A stretch of 64,000 nt of DNA, from contig NC_079889.1 of NCBI RefSeq assembly GCF_029227915.1, forward strand, positions 1,304,001 through 1,368,000, in the 5' to 3' direction. The notes under the pieces were generated by a model. That model was not told the DNA's origin. It ran no database searches and saw only the letters and a list, made by a program, of their open reading frames with translations. This stretch comes from Hydractinia symbiolongicarpus (taxonomy: Eukaryota > Cnidaria > Hydrozoa > Anthoathecata > Hydractiniidae). This document shows, one piece after another, positions 49,701 to 62,100 of the stretch. How positions within the stretch are numbered: the first letter of the stretch is position 1; each line of letters opens with the position of its first letter. The position numbers and the translations under genes are program-made.

Positions 49701-52700
49701 TAGACTGCGTACTAAGTTGCCACGCATACCTTAACACACTACTGTTGTTGAGGGCACTCGTCATTTTTAACGTTTTATCAATGGATGCTGTCAAGATAAG
49801 TTGGTCACCAGTGTTGTTAAACTTTGCATCTCGTATCGGCTTCTGATGTATTCGAATGTACTCGCTAGAACGTGATTCTAACGAACAAACCTGCGAACAA
49901 TACGTATACAGAGGAAATGAAAACAAGGGAGTTAACTTTTAACAACTTCTTTACTTATTTCTAATTTTAAATCTACAATTCAGAATTCGCCTTTTTTTAG
50001 ATAAAAAAAAAGATCAACCTGCCCACTAAATGACACAGAAGACAAAAAACACTGGCAAATTTCCGACAAAATAAAAATGAAAAATACTGAAATTTCCCGC
50101 CTTGTCTCTGTAAATACGGAGACAAGGCAACAAATTTCAAAGTTTATCTCTACAATTAATTATATAGGCTTTTTCTATACTAGATTTAGACAGTTTTGAC
50201 TTGTCAAGGTTCACCTGTCAATGTTCACAACGGACTTAGGATGTGAGGTTATTTGGTTAAATCCAAACTCTTAAGCTGTGCTAATTGTTGCTGACGTCAG
50301 CGAGACACTGATCAGCACTTTGTGGAACCTAACATAGATAATATTGCATACGTACTTAACACAGAAGTAGCATTCTCGCGGATGTGGTTAACGACTTTAT
50401 GGTTTTGGCTAACTTTGAAAAATTCCCTAAAAACTGCCGTAGTTCCAAATTATTTTTCACTGATAGTAACAGTTTTTTTTTAAATAGATTTTTATTAATA
50501 AATTTAAGCTCGTGAAGTTTATTTATAAGCAACAAAGCCTGGAACAACGTCTGGTTAGCCTCTTTTCACAATAAAATGAAAGTGCAGTAGACACAAGCGG
50601 AAAATTTGCAGTAGACACAAGCGGAAAATTTACCTTCAGTATTCCATAGCCTGCAAACAATTGATTGGGAGAAGGTTTGGATACTACCATCAACATATGC
50701 GTTCTATCGTACGCCAACACACGTGCTTCTTTCTAAACACACACGAATTAATTACCACATTTGTTAATCAAAATTCATAACTTTTAAAGACTTCCCAGGA
50801 CTAGTTTTTCTAACTTCCAGGAACTTGAAAATAGACCTCGTTTTTTTTAAGGTTCATTAATATTTTCAAGTAAATTCAAGGCCTAAATTAATTAATTTGC
50901 AACCAATACCAGAAAAATTTTAGATCAAAAACAAAGTCGATTAAATACTAACATACGATCTCGCAAGGTAGTAAACGGTAAATATAACGGATGCAGTAGC
51001 GCAAACACTGAAACTTTATTATATATGACGAGACTAAAGGGCGCTTCTAGAAAATAAAGAGAAACTATGAAATACTGGATTTTTCCATGAATATCCAGGA
51101 CAACTTTTCATGAATTACTTTTCCCTAACCTATGGCAACCAAGATTATGTTTATATACTGTTAGGGTTACATATCATAAGGTTTTTTTAAATGTGAAAGC
51201 AATATTATAAAAAACATTATCTAAAAATTAATTATGTAAATAAACTTTTAATTGAACTAAAAAAACATCAAAAGGCTTATAGGGTAACTTGAGCAAAAAC
51301 ACGGGTGTTAATTGTCAATCAATTTGGATACACAATTTCCAATGTTTCCCATTGTTGCAACCTGCTCAATAGAAGTAGATTCAAAAAGGGTTACAGTGAG
51401 ACCAAACAGTTCTACTCAAAATAGACCCGTAAAATTACACCAACCTGTGATACTTGTAAGCTTTTCTGGAAAGTGTACTTTTTAGTGATTTTTGTTAGTG
51501 TTGATGACCTTGTTTGAATTCGCTGTGGTTGGAGTAATTCCTGACCTAATAGACCTGGGGTACTGCTTACAGATGCCAATGGTTGTCTAACAATAAACAA
51601 GAAACATTGTGAGTTTATATTTTTGCAATTCAAATTATTCGTAAAACAACATGAGGTAGCACCAACGCCATCAACAGAGACAGGCAAGGGTGTAGCTTAA
51701 TCGCAATTTGCAATAATTGACATGCACCCATACCCTAACCTAAAATTTAGAAACTTTTAAATTAAAATTTTTTGACCTAAACACTTCCGTAAAAATTTTT
51801 ATTAATAATGCCATCCATAGCTATAGACAATTTTGTAAATGTAAAAGCTGATTAATCCATTTCAAAAAAAAAACATACAATACTGACCTGTCACAAGATG
51901 TTGACACATTGCCCGATGATGACACCAGTTCAACTTGCTTCTTTAATTTTTCCATTTCGGCACGTAACAGCTGACACTGCAAAATAGCTTTGGCTTCACC
52001 TTCTTCAGCTTTTGATCGTTTGTACTTTTCTTCTATAAGTCTTTGTTTTGCTCTGTAAAAAACAAAGAAGGATAAAACATTTACATTACAAAACAACCAT
52101 TTAAAAATACTTTAAAAATAATACAAGTTTTTCCAACAAGATTTGGTTGTCCTATTATTATCTTTTAAGAGTCAAAAGTGTTTTGTTAATGAGAATATTT
52201 CTAAAGAATACCTCCAGCTTTATTTTTATCCTCAGCATTTCAATGGAAAAATACTTTTTGATCCTTTCTCTATCTGCAAAAAATCATTTTACTAACTGTT
52301 CTTTTATTACACCAGGATGATAAATATTGTCTTAAATTGTCACACACAGTATAATACACATTGGAGGAGAAGGTAATAATAATAAGATGCCACATACTGG
52401 TCTTGTTCTGATGTATCCACAGCTTTCAAAGATTTAGCAAAAATGTTGCGAATATCTCTTCGTCTTGCCTTACATTTGCATTGTGGACAACATTTATTTT
52501 TAGGGTCTTTCAACCATCTTTCAATACAACTAGAACAAAGCAATTTAACAGTAAATTAAATTCCACATACTCATACATCAGTAATTTTATTGCATTGGCA
52601 AAAAAAATTTTAAAGGAAGTTTCATTATACTGTTTCATTTACCCATTTCACGTTGGCATAAAAATGTTGACGTGTGAATTTTTGTTTTTATGATTTGCCT

Positions 52701-54728
52701 CAGCAATTCACAATTCCAATGTCGTCAAAAAGGGTGACATGAATTTTTATTTCTGTGTCTGACGTCAGCAAATTGCCTTTTAAATTCAAGCTTTTCATTT
52801 CCAAGCCAGCTTGTTCACATTTCATTCACATAATGCTGATGAGGATTAAAATACTTAATGCTTAATTTTCCAAACTTTTAGCCTAATTTTAAGAAACCCC
52901 TAAGTGACTGACCTAGGGGTTGTTTAATTTCCAAGGCAATTCCACATGTTGAGCTAAATTGATCTTCAAATGAAAAAACATACTATTTTGCAAGTGTCAA
53001 ATTCAACTATTTAGATTATAAAAATCTTATAGCACTGAATAGCAGTAATGCTCACTGTTTAACAGCTTTTAAAAAGAACATGAATTTTTTATATATCACA
53101 TACTATGAGCAGGCTTTCATAAATATTTCCGTATGCATGCAGCAAAAAGCGCACATCAAATATTTTAAATGTGCTGGTTAACTTCATATAAATTTCACAT
53201 TTGGCTTGTGCTATCAATAGCACCGCTTAATTAATTTGCATATTTGTTGAGGTGTGTAAATTTAATTGATCCAGTACACAGCACATCACAAGATGAGTGT
53301 GAGAATCTTAAAATTTAAAAATAAAGAAATTAATAAGATGTTACCTTCTTCCAAATAGATGGCCACAATTTAATGAAGCTAACCGATGTGCACCAGAGTT
53401 GGTCCATTCTTCAAAACAAATAGGACAAGTTTGATCCTAAAATACACAAATCACAAGTCTCAATTTACCAAAATAAGCATGTTAAATAACAGGTAATAGT
53501 TCTAAAGGTTAAGCCTACATCATCATCTGAATTATTGTATGTGGGTGGTTTGATTTCTTCACAAGGTACAGTGGCCAATGGACCATTTTTAAGTAAACCA
53601 GGCGTGGTTTGTGTACTGAAGTCTGTAATTTTGGCTCTTGTTTCTGGAGATGCTAAAATTAAACATAATATTCCATCATCTTTGACTTATTTATTTGAAA
53701 AACAACTTGAAGAGATCTTCAATGGAACAGCCTTTCTAATTCATGTTGGGTTAATTGCCTAGGCAAATGCCAAAGTGTTTTTATTTTAAAGTTTGCTGTC
53801 ATTTCCCTTCTTTAGTATGCAATATCAAAACAAATTATAAATTGTCAACATGAAGCACATGTTGACAATATAAAGCATGCAAAAGACATCACTGGCATTT
53901 TTTTGCATACATGAAATAAATTGAATCTGAAAGGCTGTAGAGTCTCAAATTTAAAAGATTGTCCCCACACAAGTATAGTTATGCAATTAAAACACACATA
54001 AATTTTCAGAGCACACTTGGCCTGAAAGTATTGACAATATATCTGAAGTCTCAAAGGATTGTTATTGCTGACTTGTGAGCCCTTATCCTAAATGGTGGTT
54101 GTTCTATAGTGCGCAAAAGTTAAAATGCAAACTACCAAAGATCATGCAGCAATTTCCAATCTATCCGTGTGGGATGGATGATCAAATTTAATAACATGTA
54201 TCTTTTATGGGCTAAATGTTTTGCTTTCTAACATACATCCAAGTTTCATTATCCTTATAATATATCACATTTTCATTTGGCAATTTAGGATGTATTATGT
54301 TACATTGACAAGATTGCTATCCCACAAAACAGAAGTTAGCAACAGTAGTTTTGTGCTGACACTGATGGCTTGAAATTAGAAAAGCTACATCATGTTTCTG
54401 CATTATTGAATAGCCTATGATTAATTCGCGAAATTAGGGAGAGCAAAGTCTCCACAGGCACGTTTAACAGTACCTGTGACTAAGTATTAATAGGTTTGTC
54501 TTTATACAACTGACAGGATTCATAACAAGGCCTGTACATGATTACATACTGAAACAAAATTTACAAATGTGTGGTGTAATTTTTTTATTCATGTGGTACA
54601 AAAAACTTACAAAATAATTCTTCAACTTCCATTCCCTCTTCTGATGTTTCGTGTGATTCTGGTGGTATCACTTCCACCACTTCATCATCACTTTGTTCTC
54701 TCAAACGTCTACTCCTTCGTACGCTCAT
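46768..54728 (-). CDS. RFWD3: RFWD3, RING and WD40 E3 ubiquitin ligase
   Basis: Fourteen coding exons, phases consistent: 54611-54728 (ATG), 53519-53652, 53345-53436, 52398-52529, 51888-52052, 51445-51586, 50634-50732, 49730-49890, 49217-49426, 48859-48956, 48654-48745, 48282-48311, 47944-48114, 46768-46920 (TAA). About 598 residues (human 774, with a longer N-terminus). RING at about 88-132 ([35 protein letters not shown]), then VDTSEQDQ, a coiled coil (about 160-200), YTFQKSL and a WD40-like C-terminus ([51 protein letters not shown]). In animals RFWD3 ubiquitinates RPA and RAD51 at damaged forks (FANCW in the Fanconi pathway). The 30-nt exon 48282-48311 and the extension of 48654-48745 past an earlier GT were chosen because only this keeps phase; that part is least certain. 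No key RING residue is missing. Confidence 0.9.
52530..53344 (-). other. RFWD3 intron within the RING-coding region
   Basis: 815 bp, AT-rich, no recognisable repeat or coding signal. It splits the RING after GHLFGR. Confidence 0.6.
53841..53869. repeat. Short perfect hairpin in RFWD3 intron 1
   Basis: ATTGTCAACATG at 53841-53852 and its reverse complement at 53858-53869, loop AAGCA. The surrounding intron 53653-54610 is otherwise AT-rich and unremarkable. Confidence 0.7.
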
Positions 54729-55104
54729 ATTGGAAAGTATTGTTTAATTTATTAGCACTATACCTTAAATGCAAAGAAAGAAAAGGCTAACAAAATCCAG
54801 AGGAGGTTCTTGGAGAATAATCCTTTTTACTAAAGTCATAGTCAACACCTTTTTTAAAACACTAATAAATGGTTTAATTGTGATTTAATGTATGGTACAG
54901 CTTCTAAGAAGTGTAAAACATCTCAACAACAAAAAATGTTCATGCAAAGTTGTTGATACCAAATTGAAGAATGAAACTCATAATTTTGATTACATAATAA
55001 AAAAAATTAATTACAACATAAGAAGAATCTGTTTAAGCATTTGTAACACATAAAGAAATTAAATTTGTAGGTGGAGACTTATCATCACAACATTAATTTG
55101 TGCA
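54729..55104. other. RFWD3 upstream region
   Basis: Should contain the RFWD3 promoter and 5' UTR, but no specific element can be assigned. AT-rich; bounded by a LINE remnant. Confidence 0.4.
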
Positions 55105-56570
55105 ATTTTGAAGTGGAGGCTATTAAGAAATTGAAGATTGGCAAGGCTGCAGGAGTATCAGGTATCTGGATATATTGGAGTTGAGCTTATTACAAGTCAA
55201 GCAAGGGTGATACATTAGAAAGAGGTTTCTATAGAGGTTTGAAGTTGGTTGGTCAAGTAATGAAAGTTATTGAAAGGGTGATTGATAAGTTACTTAGAGA
55301 AAGAATTTATATAGATAAGATGCAATTTGGTTTTGTTCCAGGGTGTGGCACTACAGATGCAATATTTTTACTCAGACAGCTTCAGGAAAAGTATTAAGGA
55401 AAGAGAAAGAATCTCTATTTCGCCTTTGTAGATTTAGAGAAAGCTTTTGATAGAGTGCCACGTAAAGTTATTTGGTGGGCAATGAGAAAATTAAGTGTGG
55501 ATGAGTGGCTAGTTACGATGGTACAGTCTATGTACAGCAATGCTAAAAGTCGTGTCAGGATTAACGATTCACTTAGTGATGAATTTAGTGTAAATGGTGG
55601 TGTACATCAGGGTTCTGTACTTAGTCCTTTGTTGTTTGTTTAAGTCTTACAGCGCTGTCGATGGAGTTCAGAACAGGTTGTCCATGGGAGTTATTGTATG
55701 CAGATGATTTGGTTCTCATAGCAGAGTTGATGGAAGAATTAGTTGAAAAGTTTGAAAAGTGGAAGAAAAGACTAGAAGCATTGCAGCCAAGTGTGACCTT
55801 GTAGTTGGAAAGTGGCTTTGTGAAGTTCGCAGGAAAAGGGTTGGTAGTAACTCAATTTTTTGTCAGACATGCAAGCATTGGGTACATAAGAAGTGCAGTA
55901 GTATTGGTGGAAGGTTAAGAGCTGACATTCAGTTTGTATGCAAGTGTTTCAAAGGTGAGATTATAGAGAATGAAGTATTTCCAGCTTCAATGATGTACAA
56001 CAGTGGCTCGTTAGAGATAGTTGAGAACTTCTGTTACTTAGGTGATATGTTGAGCAGTGAATGGGCTGTTGGAAGAAGTGTTACTTGCAGGATAGGTTCT
56101 GCTTGGAAAAAGTTAAGAGAGTTATTTCCTTTGTTGACTAGCAGAGTCTTGTCAATTGAGGTAAAAGGTATGTTGTATGAGGGCTGTGTAAGAAGTGTTA
56201 TGTTGTACGGTAGTGAGACATGGGCAGTGAAGCAGGAAGATCTTGACCGTTTAGAAAGGAATGATTGAGAATGGTTAGGTAGATGTGTAACGCCAGTCTG
56301 AGAGACAGAAAGAGTTCAGATGAGCTAAGAAGCAGGCTAAGTATCCGTAGAATTAAAGATGTTATCCAGATAAGAAGATTGAATTAGCTGGGGCATCTGG
56401 AAAGAATAGAGGAGGATAATTGGTTAAGAAAGTGTAGAGACCAATAGTTCATGGGACAAGGCCCAAAGGCAGACAGAGAAAGACTTGGCAGGAGGTAAAG
56501 ACAGACTTGATACAGAGGAAGTTGAGTTTAGATCTAACAAAGTCTAGATCAGATTGGAAGATGGTCAATA
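55105..56570 (+). mobile_element. LINE (non-LTR retrotransposon) remnant with RT and Cys-rich insert
   Basis: Broken frames encode reverse transcriptase blocks: IDKMQFGFVPGCGTTDAIFL, FVDLEKAFDRVPRKVIWWAM, GVHQGSVLSPLLFV and YADDLVLIAELMEEL, then a Cys/His zinc-finger-like stretch (VGSNSIFCQTCKHWVHKKCS), a C-terminal part (GSETWAVKQEDLDRLERND) and a tail like GHLERIEEDNWLRKC and KGRQRKTWQEVKTDL. Stops near 55397 and 55640 and frameshifts show it is inactive. It starts inside the RT upstream region, so it is 5' truncated as LINEs often are. Clade not assigned. Confidence 0.82.
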
Positions 56571-56574
56571 ATAT

Positions 56575-56690
56575 ACCCCGTCTGAGTCCTGTGCGGGAGA
56601 CCATGGTTCGATTCCCCCTAGCGGCGATTTAATATGAGCGAGTGAATGTTACCATAGCTCCAGTTAACCCAGGCTATTCTCCTTAATTTC
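56575..56690 (+). mobile_element. tRNA-like SINE head or shared 3' tail, copy 1
   Basis: Contains GTCCTGTGCGGGAGACC, a good B-box (GGTTCGATTCCCC) and GGCGATTTAATATG, GAGCGAGTGAATGTTACCAT. Matches 57880-57770 read backwards. It follows the LINE directly. After the shared part the sequence to 57550 is AT-rich and unassigned. Confidence 0.55.
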
Positions 56691-57554
56691 TCCTTATTTG
56701 TTATTTTTTCTGATCGTAACTTTTTTGGAAATGTGTTTATGGATTGTTCATCACCAGTGAAATAAGACATATTTCTCTGTTTGAAATCCTATATTTTCTA
56801 TCTTTCAGGGCACACTTATATGCATATTTGTATGATATGTATAATTTTCTTATCATAGAACATAGTATTTATGTAACATTAAAGATGGAGAACTAAAATT
56901 GGTTTTCTCCTTAATTATCCTTATTTTTTTTTTTTTTTACTTCTCGTTCGCAGCAAAATATCCTTAAAAAATGTCAATTTGTTGCCTTAATTCTCCTTAA
57001 TAACCTTACTTTTGTTCTCATTTTATTAGTGGTCACCCTGAAAATATGCACATCACAAATATTGAATCCAACTGAACCACAAAAGGAATATTTTTTTTAT
57101 TATGTTACATAGGTATAACATCCAAAAGTGTGCTGGACTGATCAAGGATGCTGGAAATGATGTGGCATACTGGAGAAAAAAATAATAAAAAAAATAATAA
57201 AAAAAAATCAACTGCACAAGAACTTTCTCATGAACACACAAAAAAATGAAAAATGTATGTGTCTATTGAAATGTGAGAGATTTTAATACTAAAATTATTT
57301 AAGCACAAATGTAGCCATTTCAAAATTCTGCGTAGCCATCTGCTTATCAGACCAAAAGCTATCCAGTTGTTTTTGAAGATTAAAGTGAACTTGACTCCAA
57401 AATGCCACCAGGTAGATTGTTCTACATATTAATAACGATGTTGGAATTGAATTGTCTCTTGAACAGTGGGTGTTTATGCCCTCTTGTAGCTTTGAGAATT
57501 AGAGAATTAGAATACCATTGCTTACTTCATTATCGTAGTGGCTGTACATTTCAG

Positions 57555-57885
57555 TCATAGATAGATAGATGTGCATATTTTACATGGCTAGCCTCACAAA
57601 TATCGAGGGATATATCCAGTCTATTATTTCCAGGAGGAACCATGCCTTAGATGGACAGTCCTAGAGTATTTAATGCTTATTTTAGGCTACGCAGATCCAA
57701 TTAGGGTCCATGCTCTAATAGACAACTCCCGGCAACATCCAACGGCCCACACAGTGTGCCATCTCCCCAATTTCCTTCACATGGCTTGGGTTAACCCGGG
57801 GCTATGGTAACATTCACTCGCCCATGTTGAATCGCCGTCAAGAAAAATCGAACCCCGGTCTCCCGCACAGGATACGAGAGCTATT
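57555..57885 (-). mobile_element. tRNA-like SINE, copy 2, with (ATCT)n tail
   Basis: On the minus strand: CCTGTGCGGGAGACC, B-box-like GGGTTCGATTTTT, GGCGATTCAACATGGGCGAG, TGAATGTTACCATAGCCC, a body through about 57600, ending in CATCTATCTATCTATGAC. About 330 bp with a microsatellite tail, as in many SINEs. Opposite orientation to the copy at 56575. Confidence 0.6.
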
Positions 57886-57892
57886 GTTCCGT

Positions 57893-57985
57893 ACGAAATT
57901 GACCCGTTGTACGAGGTTGGTCACTTTTCGCGCTTGTACGAAGATGGGCATTTTTGTACGAAAATGGGCATTACAATTGCTGTAC
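57893..57985. repeat. Irregular array of GTACGA-N-TGG motifs
   Basis: Four or five variants of one short word: GTACGAAATTGACC, GTACGAGGTTGGTC, GTACGAAGATGGGC, GTACGAAAATGGGC, GTACAAAAATTAGGC. The same word forms the right arm of the hairpin in the 84-bp minisatellite that starts about 120 bp further on. Confidence 0.65.
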
Positions 57986-58099
57986 AAAAATTAGGCAACG
58001 AATAATTTGGTTTAGAAATGAATATCTAAACATTGTTAATTACATTCAGTAAACATGATAATATCTTAAATATTCTCTGAACGTTAATTTTTGACAATT

Positions 58100-59145
58100 A
58101 TCTGATGATTGTACCAACATCGTACAACTTAAATAACTGTGTACGAGGTTGGGCCTACTTCACTTCTTCTACTTAACTTGAATTTTTTTTATCCATACCA
58201 ACTTCGTACAACTTAAATAACTGTGTACGAGATTGGGCCAACGTCACTTCTTCTACTTAACTTGAATTTTTTTTTAACCATACCAACTTCGTACAACTTA
58301 AATAACTGTGTACGAGGTTAGGCCTACTCCACTTCTTCTACTTAAACTTGAATTTTTTGATCCATACCAACTTCGTACAACTTAAATAACTGTGTACGAG
58401 GTTGGGCCTACTTCACTTCTTCTACTTAACTTGAATTTTTTTTATCCATACCAACTTCGTACAACTTAAATAACTGTGTACGAGATTGGACCAACGTCAC
58501 TTCTTCTACTTAACTTGAATTTTTTTTATCCATACCAACTTCGTACAACTTAAATAACTGTGTACGAGGTTAGGCCTACTTCACTTCTTCTACTTAAACT
58601 TGAATTTCTTGATCCATACCAACTTCGTACAACTTAAAAAACTGTGTACGAGGTTGGGCCTACTTCACTTCTTCTACTTAAACTTGAATTTTTTGATCCA
58701 TACCAACTTCGTACAACTTAAAAAACTGTGTACGAGGTTGGGCCTACTTCACTTCTTCTACTTAAACTTGAATTTTTTGATCCATACCAACTTCGTACAA
58801 CTTAAAAAACTGTGTACGAGGTTGGGCCTACTTCACTTCTTCTACTTAAACTTGAATTTTTTGATCCATACCAACTTCGTACAACTTAAAAAACTGTGTA
58901 GGAGGTTGGGCCTACTTCACTTCTTCTACTTAAACTTGAATTTTTTGATCCATACCAACTTCGTACAACTTAAAAAACTGTGTACGAGGTTGGGCCTACT
59001 TCACTTCTTCTACTTAAACTTGAATTTTTTGATCCATACCAACTTCGTACAACTTAAAAAACTGTGTACGAGGTTGGGCCTACTTCACTTCTTCTACTTA
59101 ACTTGAATTTTTTTTTATCCATACCAACTTCGTACAACTTAAAAC
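58100..59145. repeat. 84-bp hairpin-containing minisatellite, about 13 copies
   Basis: Unit of 83-87 bp (84 in the later, most regular copies). Each contains CCAACTTCGTAC, 15 bases, then GTACGAGGTTGG: a 12-bp inverted repeat with one G-T type mismatch, followed by GCCTACTTCACTTCTTCTAC and TTGAATTTTTT. Copies begin near 58108, 58195, 58280 and onward to about 59125. The first copies have AAATAACTG, the later ones AAAAAACTG, so the later block spread from one variant. Confidence 0.92.
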
Positions 59146-59167
59146 ACCAAGAAACAGATGAAGACTA

Positions 59168-62100
59168 CTATATATTATCATTTATGGTCTTTACATCGCT
59201 TTTTTTATTTACTCTATCAATAATTTCCACCAACAAAAACTGAATGCGGTTTAGGGATAATCTCCCTACATCGAATTCGCACGGGTACTTCATCCGAATG
59301 TAATTGGTGATGACTCCAGTTGGCTCTGCAATGTTCGAATGACGCATCAGTTTTTGATAAAATTGAGGATGTTTTTTCGCCAGTATTTCGTTATAAAATG
59401 CTTGATACTTGCTACCAGAACGTTTAATCAAAAGTAGTGGATTTACTTCAGGCAGCTTCGATTGTTGTACCAGGTAGTCCAGGGTACCGTTTTTGTATAA
59501 TAATGGCAAAAACTCTCTCCTCCATTGCCTCTCCCTTTCTTCTTCGTCTTCTACTTCTTTCTCTATTAAAGGAAAGTAATCGTTGTATAACTATCTCATT
59601 ATTATTATGAAATTGTTTGCGATCAGGCTTATAATTAATTTTTAAATACCTGCTTCTCTTTGTTGTTGACGCTGCTGGAAATCTGGAATATAAGTTAAAA
59701 AAGAAAACTGATAGTACATGTTAATTATACAATTTTGTGTAGGAACTCAGGGAAGCTTTACTGACCTTTTTTTGCAATATGTAAACATAGATCGCAAAAC
59801 CAGTCCCCTAAGGGTTTTACAGCCAATTTGGAGCATTTAAAATGACACCAGACAAGACAGCGATCGCATGCAATTGATCTTCCTTTTCCAATTTTTCGTC
59901 TGCAATGACTGCATTTCCACAAAGGCGCATGTTTTTTTTCCTGTATCGTTGCTGCCATTTTGCTGTATGCTTTTTTGGAGCAGAAATCCCTAACTAGCGT
60001 TATATCAACCAACTCATCCACCACAGTTTCTGGCACCTCAGACGGAGATCTCAGATTATCCAATTGGACCGAGCTGTTTCCATACACAGATTCTTTAGCA
60101 ATTTCAATTTGCGTAAAACAGGATAATATGAAGATAGATTTTTCTTCATCATTCATATCTTTAAACGCAACTGGTTCAGCACCGTCCTCTGATTCGTCGG
60201 CCATTACAGTAGCTATTTTTATATAAAAAAAGGATATAATGAAATTGTCGTCTGATTTTGTAGTTTATCTCTGTTTGCGGAAAAAAATGTCTTACCAGTT
60301 TCGGGTAACTGTATGTTATCGTTTTGGCTACTTTCAAGCTCGTCCGTTGGTGCTGTTGGTGCTAAAATTAAAAAAAAGGATATAGTAGGTATAAATTGTA
60401 CTAAAAATAAATGTAATCCTTTCAAAAATATTGATATTAGGATAGATACCTTTCATATCTGCGAGTTGTTGTGTCGCAAGGAACAAGCAATATGTTGGGG
60501 TATAACCCGGAAAACATTCTTTGAGTGAAGTTTTTCCTATAACATCCAACATACCATCATAGAATAACCATACGCCATTGAACCTGATTTTTGCGGTGTA
60601 ATGCGATCCCTTCCATAGTGTGATTGCAACCAACTCATATCTTAAAAAAAATTACGTGGTTAAAGGATATATCAATATACGTCTCATTCTATAAATGTTC
60701 AGAAGGCCTCTTTCAAAGTTAAAAAACATCCAAACCGAACTTAAGATATTCTTTGGCCTCGATAATACCTATTTCCTTGATTTGTGGAAAACCGAATGTG
60801 TAATTGTTCGGGAATGGTAGCCATGTCTATTGGGTCAATATCGCCTGCAACATCAACAACTAATAGTTGAGGAAGCTTTTTAAAAAATCGGGCCTTGTAT
60901 TTTCTGTTTCCATTACAATATCTGTTCTTTATCCTATGGAAACAATAACATAATTAAAAAAATTAATAACTTTTAACATCGAATACGAACATATTGGCGT
61001 ACTATATACCCTGTTGTTATGTTTTCGTCGACGAAAGAAAACTCGTCAGATATGTTCTGATTTACTTTCTTTCCACAAACTGACGTTGTTGCTTCAAGAA
61101 ACCACTTTTGGACATCATGGACAAATGAACTTTTCACCGTTGCCGAAGGAAATGTGTTGAAGCAGGCTCTCGATTGTTTCATGCTACAATGCGGACTGTT
61201 GCAAGCTGACTCCACAATATGTTCCATGAATGGCGCAACGAAGTTTTTTATTATACATTCGTATTCTGCGCCAAAAAATGACAAGCATTGGTTGGTTGGT
61301 GTTATTCTTCGATAAATAGCAGTATGAAGTTTAGCAGCTTCATAAGCACCGTTTTTCACAAACGTAAAAAGCTGTTGTATGTTTTTGTCGGTAACTTCAT
61401 CTGTTATACTTGGTCTCGTTACTATAACTGCTTTTAACACTGCCATCCACGTATCTAAAGCGCAAGTGTTATGGAATGTGATCGTTTCGTTCTCGTATTT
61501 AATTGAACCACCAAAGTTAGGTAGAAGTTGACGTAACTTGCTTCCGTCTGAGTGTAGTATCTGGTTTTCCTCAGATATGTTGTCGTTGTGCATGCCGCGA
61601 TTCACACATGTTGAATAGTCACCTTGATGACAACGTGAAGTGCAATCCAGTGATGCCAAAAAACATTTGCACTGCTTGTTCTTACATTGTCCTTTTCGAC
61701 ATCTGCAAAATACTGTTGGAAATTTGTTGATTTTCCGAACAGCTTCTGACAAAGATATTTCATCAACCGAAGGATACTTACATCTTACTGGTTGAGGGTA
61801 CAGCTGCAACGCGGATGCCGTGTAACGCCGTTGAATTGTGCCTTCACTACAGAGGAGTTTATATGTTGGTTGGTTACCACCTGATTTGTGTACAATCACA
61901 CATGGCAATCTTTTTAAATCCGAAGATGTTCTAAGACCTTTTGGAATTGTCAAAGAAACATTATCCCCTTCCAGAAAATCAGCAACTTTAATTCTTTTTC
62001 CATTGCTGTACTTTCTACGCATCATTTCTGCGTTTCTTACACCCTCCTCCACAACATTTTGTCTGAGTTTTTGTCTTTTCGGACATGTTGTTTCAAACTC

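Noticed and set aside
56575-56640. A functional tRNA gene
   Set aside because: A B-box is present, but no complete cloverleaf can be drawn and a second diverged copy exists at 57885, so it is SINE-like.
58600-59106. 168-residue plus-strand ORF made of a 28-residue repeat
   Set aside because: It is only the 84-bp minisatellite read in a frame that happens to lack stops; the earlier, slightly different units break the frame.
58100-59145. CRISPR-like array
   Set aside because: No distinct spacers; whole 84-bp units are repeated, and the DNA is plainly animal nuclear.
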